In this document: piece after piece, positions 60,788 through 64,000 of the stretch
Layout: each line of letters starts with the position of its first letter
Numbering within the stretch: position 1 is the first letter of the stretch
Origin: Mangifera indica
Taxonomy: Eukaryota; Streptophyta; Magnoliopsida; Sapindales; Anacardiaceae
NCBI RefSeq assembly: GCF_011075055.1
Contig: NC_058156.1
Span: 3,534,001 to 3,598,000 of the forward strand
Direction: 5' to 3'
Length of the DNA stretch: 64,000 nt
Made by a program: the position numbers and the translations under genes
Notes under the pieces: generated by a model
Seen by the model: only the letters and a program-made list of their open reading frames with translations
Told to the model about the DNA's origin: nothing
The model's database searches: none

Positions 60788-61624
60788 ATGGCTTAAACAA
60801 AAATTGATGTTAAGAGATTTGATGGGAAGGGTGATTTTAATATGTGGAGAAAGAAAATGTATATTGTTCTTGTTCATCAAAAATATGCTAAGGCATTGGG
60901 TGGTGAATCTGCTCTCCTTAAAAATATGGACCCTGATATGAAATCTGAAATTTTAGAAACTACATATAGTCTTCTTATCTTGCATTTATCTGATAATGTC
61001 TTCAGACAGGTTGATAATGAAAGCACTACCGCAAAGATTTGGTTGAAATTAGAGTCACTGTATATGACTAAGTCCCTAACTAATAAAATCTATCTGAAAG
61101 AACAATTGTTTAGTTTTAAAATAGATTATACTAAATCTCTTGATGATAATCTAGATGAATTTAATAAAATTGTCATTAGTTTGGCTAATGTAGAAGAGAA
61201 GATATTTGATGAAAACCAAGCAATAATCATCTTGAACTCTTTATTTGATTCTTTTAAAGATGTTAAAGCTGCAATAAAATATAGTAGGGAGTCTTTATCT
61301 TTAGATGATGTATTGGGTGCCTTAAAATAAAAAGATTTAGAAATTAAATTTGAAAGGAAGGCAATCAATGAAGGGCTTCAGGTTAAACGTAGGACTAAAA
61401 AGAGAAATAATCAAAAAAAAAGGAAAACCTCTAGATCCAAATCTAAGAGTAAATAAACTTGTTGGAAGTGTCGTAAAAATGGTCATTTTAAGAAGAATTG
61501 CCCAGAGAAAAAGAATTTGTATAATAATAATAACAATTATGAAAACCATGACACAGTATATTTCCTAGAAGGGTATGAGAGTGTTGAGGTTCTTACATTA
61601 ACAGAGAGAATGTTTAGTGAGGAA
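60788..61624 (+). pseudogene. Copia gag with three premature stops
   Basis: Gag opens at ATG 60,788. Codon 3 is TAA (60,794-60,796). The frame then runs open from 60,797 to 61,327 with the gag core (FNMWRKKM, then IWLKLESLYMTKSLTNKIYL and IILNSLFDSFKDV). Further in-frame TAA stops lie at 61,328-61,330 and 61,454-61,456. Between and after them are a Lys/Arg-rich stretch and the zinc knuckle CWKCRKNGHFKKNC (61,460-61,501, CX2CX4HX4C). An Asn/Tyr run leads to protease. The spacing matches Tnt1-type gag. Confidence 0.85.
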
Positions 61625-62305
61625 TAGGTTATGGATTCAGACTACACTTTTCACATGACACCTAGGAAAGATTGGCTAATTGACATTAAATACTTGAATA
61701 GAGGTAAAGTATTAATGGGAAATGATGAGTCATGTGATGTTATTGTTGTTGGTAGTGTTAAATTTAAAATGCATGATGATTCTATTAAAATTCTTGAAAA
61801 TGTGAGGTTGGTGCCTAAACTAAGGAGGAATTTAATCTCTTTAGGTACGTTAGACTCAAATGGATACATTTTTAAATATGAAAATGGTGTTCTTAAGGTA
61901 ATGAGAGGGTTCTTAGTGGTTATGAAAGGGAAATTAAATCAGGGGTTGTATATCTTGGAAGGTTCTGTTGTGTCAGATTTTATAAATTTTAATCCTAAAT
62001 CTGATGAAACTGTTTTGTGGCATAAAAGACTTGGACATATAAGTGTTGATGGATTGCATGAACTTTATAAACAGAAATTGATTAATCTTGATATGGTTGG
62101 CAATTTAGATTTATGTGAAAATTGTGTTCTAGGTACGTCATATAAACTTAGATTTGCCTTTGCTACTCAAAGAACTAAGGATGTTTTAGAGTATATACAC
62201 TCTGATTTATGGGGATCTCCACAGATCCCCAATTCTTTGGCTAATTCTCTTTACTTTATAACCTTTATTAATGATTACTCTAGAAGGGTATGGATGTATT
62301 TTTAA
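61625..62305 (+). pseudogene. Copia protease and integrase N-terminal half
   Basis: Same frame as gag, cut off by TAG at 61,625-61,627. The protease site reads MDSDYTFHMTP: the catalytic Asp is kept but the expected Gly of D-S/T-G is Asp. The pre-integrase domain has LWHKRLGHISVDGLHELYKQ and CENC, giving the H-H-C-C zinc site. The integrase core starts with YIHSDLWGSP (first catalytic Asp) and FINDYSRRVWMYF. The frame ends at TAA 62,303-62,305 because a T is missing from the T-run; it resumes one frame over. Confidence 0.85.
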
Positions 62306-62640
62306 AACATAAGGATCAAGCCTTTGATTGTTTTAAAGAATGAAAAACACTTGTTGAGAATTAAACTAACAAAAAAATAAAAGTTTTAAGAACAGATAAT
62401 GGATTGGAATTTTGTAATAAACTTTTTTTAGATTTTTGTAAGAAAGCAGGAATACTTAGGCACAAAACATGTACTGAAACACCTCAACAAAATGGGTTAG
62501 CTGAAAGAATGAATAGAACCATTATAGATAAAGTTAGGTGTATAATGGAAGATTCAGGTTTAAGCAAAAGATTTTGGGCAGAGGTAGTTGCCACTGCTTT
62601 CATAGGTAGTCTCAAGAGTCTAGTGGTGGACCTGAATTAG
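62306..62640 (+). pseudogene. Copia integrase core, second half, truncated
   Basis: Shifted frame with TGA and TAA stops near 62,341 and 62,364, then VLRTDNGLEF (second catalytic Asp) and TPQQNGLAERMNRT (catalytic Glu), up to FWAEVVATA. Directly after this the sequence jumps: about 200-250 residues of integrase C-terminus and linker are missing, and the next recognisable sequence is the lead-in to RT. Confidence 0.8.
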
Positions 62641-64000
62641 GTTTGGATTCAATTTGTGCTTCAAAGTACGAAATCTTAGACTTGAATTAGCAACCGCCAC
62701 TACCGAGTCAAGAAAAAAGTCTTCAATCTAATAATAGTCCTAATTTGTCCAATTGTCAGCTTGCTAGAGGTAGGGTTAGAAGGGAAATTAGATTACCTTA
62801 TAGGTATGCACATGCAGATTTCATTTTATATGCATTACAGATAGGTGACATGATAGAAATGGATAAACCTATTAATTTCAAGCAAGTGTGTAAAAGTAAA
62901 TACATGGATGATTGGATGAAAGCTATGGAGACTGAGATGGCTTCTCTACAGAAAAATCACACATGGTCACTTGTAGATAGACCTAAGGGTAAAAAGGTAA
63001 TTGAATCTAAATGGGTTTGCAAAAGAAAACCTGGTATACCTGGTGTTGAACAAGTAAGAGTTATTGCTAAAAGCTTCTCACAAAAAGAAGACATTGATTA
63101 TAATGAGATATTCTCTCCTATGGTAAAGCATACATCGTTTAGACTAATGTTATCTGTTGTTGCTTTGTTTGATTTAGAATTAGAACAAATGAATGTTACT
63201 ACTGTTTTTCTGCATGGAAAATTAGAAGAACAAATATACATGGAACAACTTGAAGGGTTTGTGAAACCTGGTAATGAAAATAAGGTTTGTTTACTTCATA
63301 AATCTTTGTATGGTCTTAAATAGTCACCTAGACAATGGTATAAAAGATTTGATGATTTTGTTCTTTCAATTGGATTTTCTAGATGTAGTTATGATCATTG
63401 TGTTTATTTTAAGAAAATTAAAAATGATAGTTTTGCATATTCGCTGATTTATGTGGATGGCATGCTTATAGCTTCTAAGGATATGAATGTTTTACTTGAT
63501 TTAAAATGTATGTTGAATTCTGAATTTGAAATGAAGGACTTAGGTCCTGCAAAGAGAATACTAGGTATGGATATAAGTAGGAATAGATTGAAACAATGTT
63601 TGACTTTGTCTTAATCTGCTTATATTAGAAAAGTACTTGAACTATATCATATGATCAATGCAAAGTATGTGAATGTTTCTATGGGTGCTCATTTTAAATT
63701 AAAATATACTGGATTGTTGTCTTCTGATGAATCTGATTTCATGAAGAATATACCATATTCTAATATGGTAGGAAGTCTAATGTATGCAATGATAGGTACT
63801 TGACCTGATATAGCATATGCAATTAGTCTTGTTAGCAGATTTATGAGTAATCAAGGTAAAAAACATTAGAATGTAACAAAATGGTTATTGAGGTATTTAA
63901 AGGGTACATATGATTATGGCTTGTCTTATATTACTGATGCTGCTAACCTATTTTCTGTGAAATGATTTTGTGATTCAGATTTTACAGTTGATCTTGATAA
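62641..64000 (+). pseudogene. Copia reverse transcriptase and start of RNase H
   Basis: A third frame with WMKAMETEMASLQKNHTW, SKWVCKRK, NEIFSPMVKHTSFRLMLSVV, VFLHGKLEEQIYMEQLEGF and HKSLYGLK, then stop TAG 63,321-63,323. The same frame continues with SPRQWYKRFD and IYVDGMLIAS: the catalytic YVDD is YVDG (second Asp codon GGC at 63,459-63,461). MKDLGPAKRILGMDI, YSNMVGSLMYAMIGT and the FCDSDF block of RNase H follow, with more stops near 63,612, 63,801, 63,867 and 63,963. Continues past the window. Confidence 0.87.

Larger units (their letters stand above)
59617..64000 (+). mobile_element. Tnt1/Tork-like Ty1/copia retrotransposon, 5' part, degenerate
   Basis: 5' LTR 59,617-60,482, tRNA-iMet primer site 60,485-60,496, then gag, zinc knuckle, protease, integrase and RT in copia order. 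RNase H and the 3' LTR lie beyond 64,000. Gag to the integrase core is one frame interrupted by stops, followed by frameshifts near 62,300 and 62,620 and a large deletion. Most stops are at codons one C-to-T or G-to-A change from the residue expected (Gln, Trp, Arg), as methylated cytosine decay gives. It cannot make its own proteins. Confidence 0.88.

Overview
The window looks like intergenic DNA from an AT-rich flowering-plant genome, probably a eudicot. The species cannot be named from the sequence. It is almost entirely nested LTR retrotransposons of different ages, with one ordinary-looking host gene. I saw no bacterial features, CRISPR array, rRNA or tRNA gene.

Layout. (1) 1-13,822: an old chromovirus-type LTR on the minus strand is split by a young, full-length Athila-like Ty3/gypsy element (863-12,563, minus). 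The element has matching 5-bp target duplications (TTGGG), nearly identical LTRs, a tRNA-Asp primer site, a polypurine tract and gag, protease, RT-RNase H and integrase. Its reading frames carry two nonsense codons and one small frame-shifting deletion. A 3.6-kb 3' region holds no env gene but does hold a small decayed ORF and repeated polypurine-like tracts. (2) 13,823-22,750: LTR scraps, a MITE-like AT-rich block and duplicated blocks that match the flanks of the next gene. (3) 22,997-23,563 (minus): a two-exon Bet v 1/PR-10 gene of the norcoclaurine-synthase-like group, the only convincing host gene. (4) 23,880-34,161: a decayed Tekay/Del-like chromovirus on the minus strand (RT, RNase H, integrase, chromodomain remnant, polypurine tract, LTR), interrupted by a collapsed Ty1/copia element, plus other LTR fragments and a 107-bp TA microsatellite. 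(5) 34,162-44,030: two degenerate Ty1/copia elements on the minus strand, one Ale/Retrofit-like and one Tork-type with 1.8-kb LTRs. (6) 44,031-59,616: a mosaic of chromovirus and copia LTR copies, a gypsy RT fragment and a copia gag fragment. (7) 59,617-64,000 (plus): the 5' LTR, tRNA-iMet primer site and degenerate gag-pol of a Tnt1/Tork-like copia element that runs off the window.

How the parts relate. Nesting gives a relative order. The Athila-like element is the youngest insertion, with about 7 substitutions between its 1.28-kb LTRs. The chromovirus at 27.9-32.3 kb is older than the copia element inside it. The host gene sits in a small island of duplicated flanking sequence, as if it is the survivor of a local PR-10 cluster. 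I found no convincing undescribed biological system. The more unusual items are the hidden ORF and repeated polypurine tracts in the Athila-like 3' region, the apparently split copia element at 44 and 58 kb, and an unassigned inverted repeat pair at 38.1 and 57.1 kb. Family calls rest on motifs read by eye and recalled family patterns; no database search was run.
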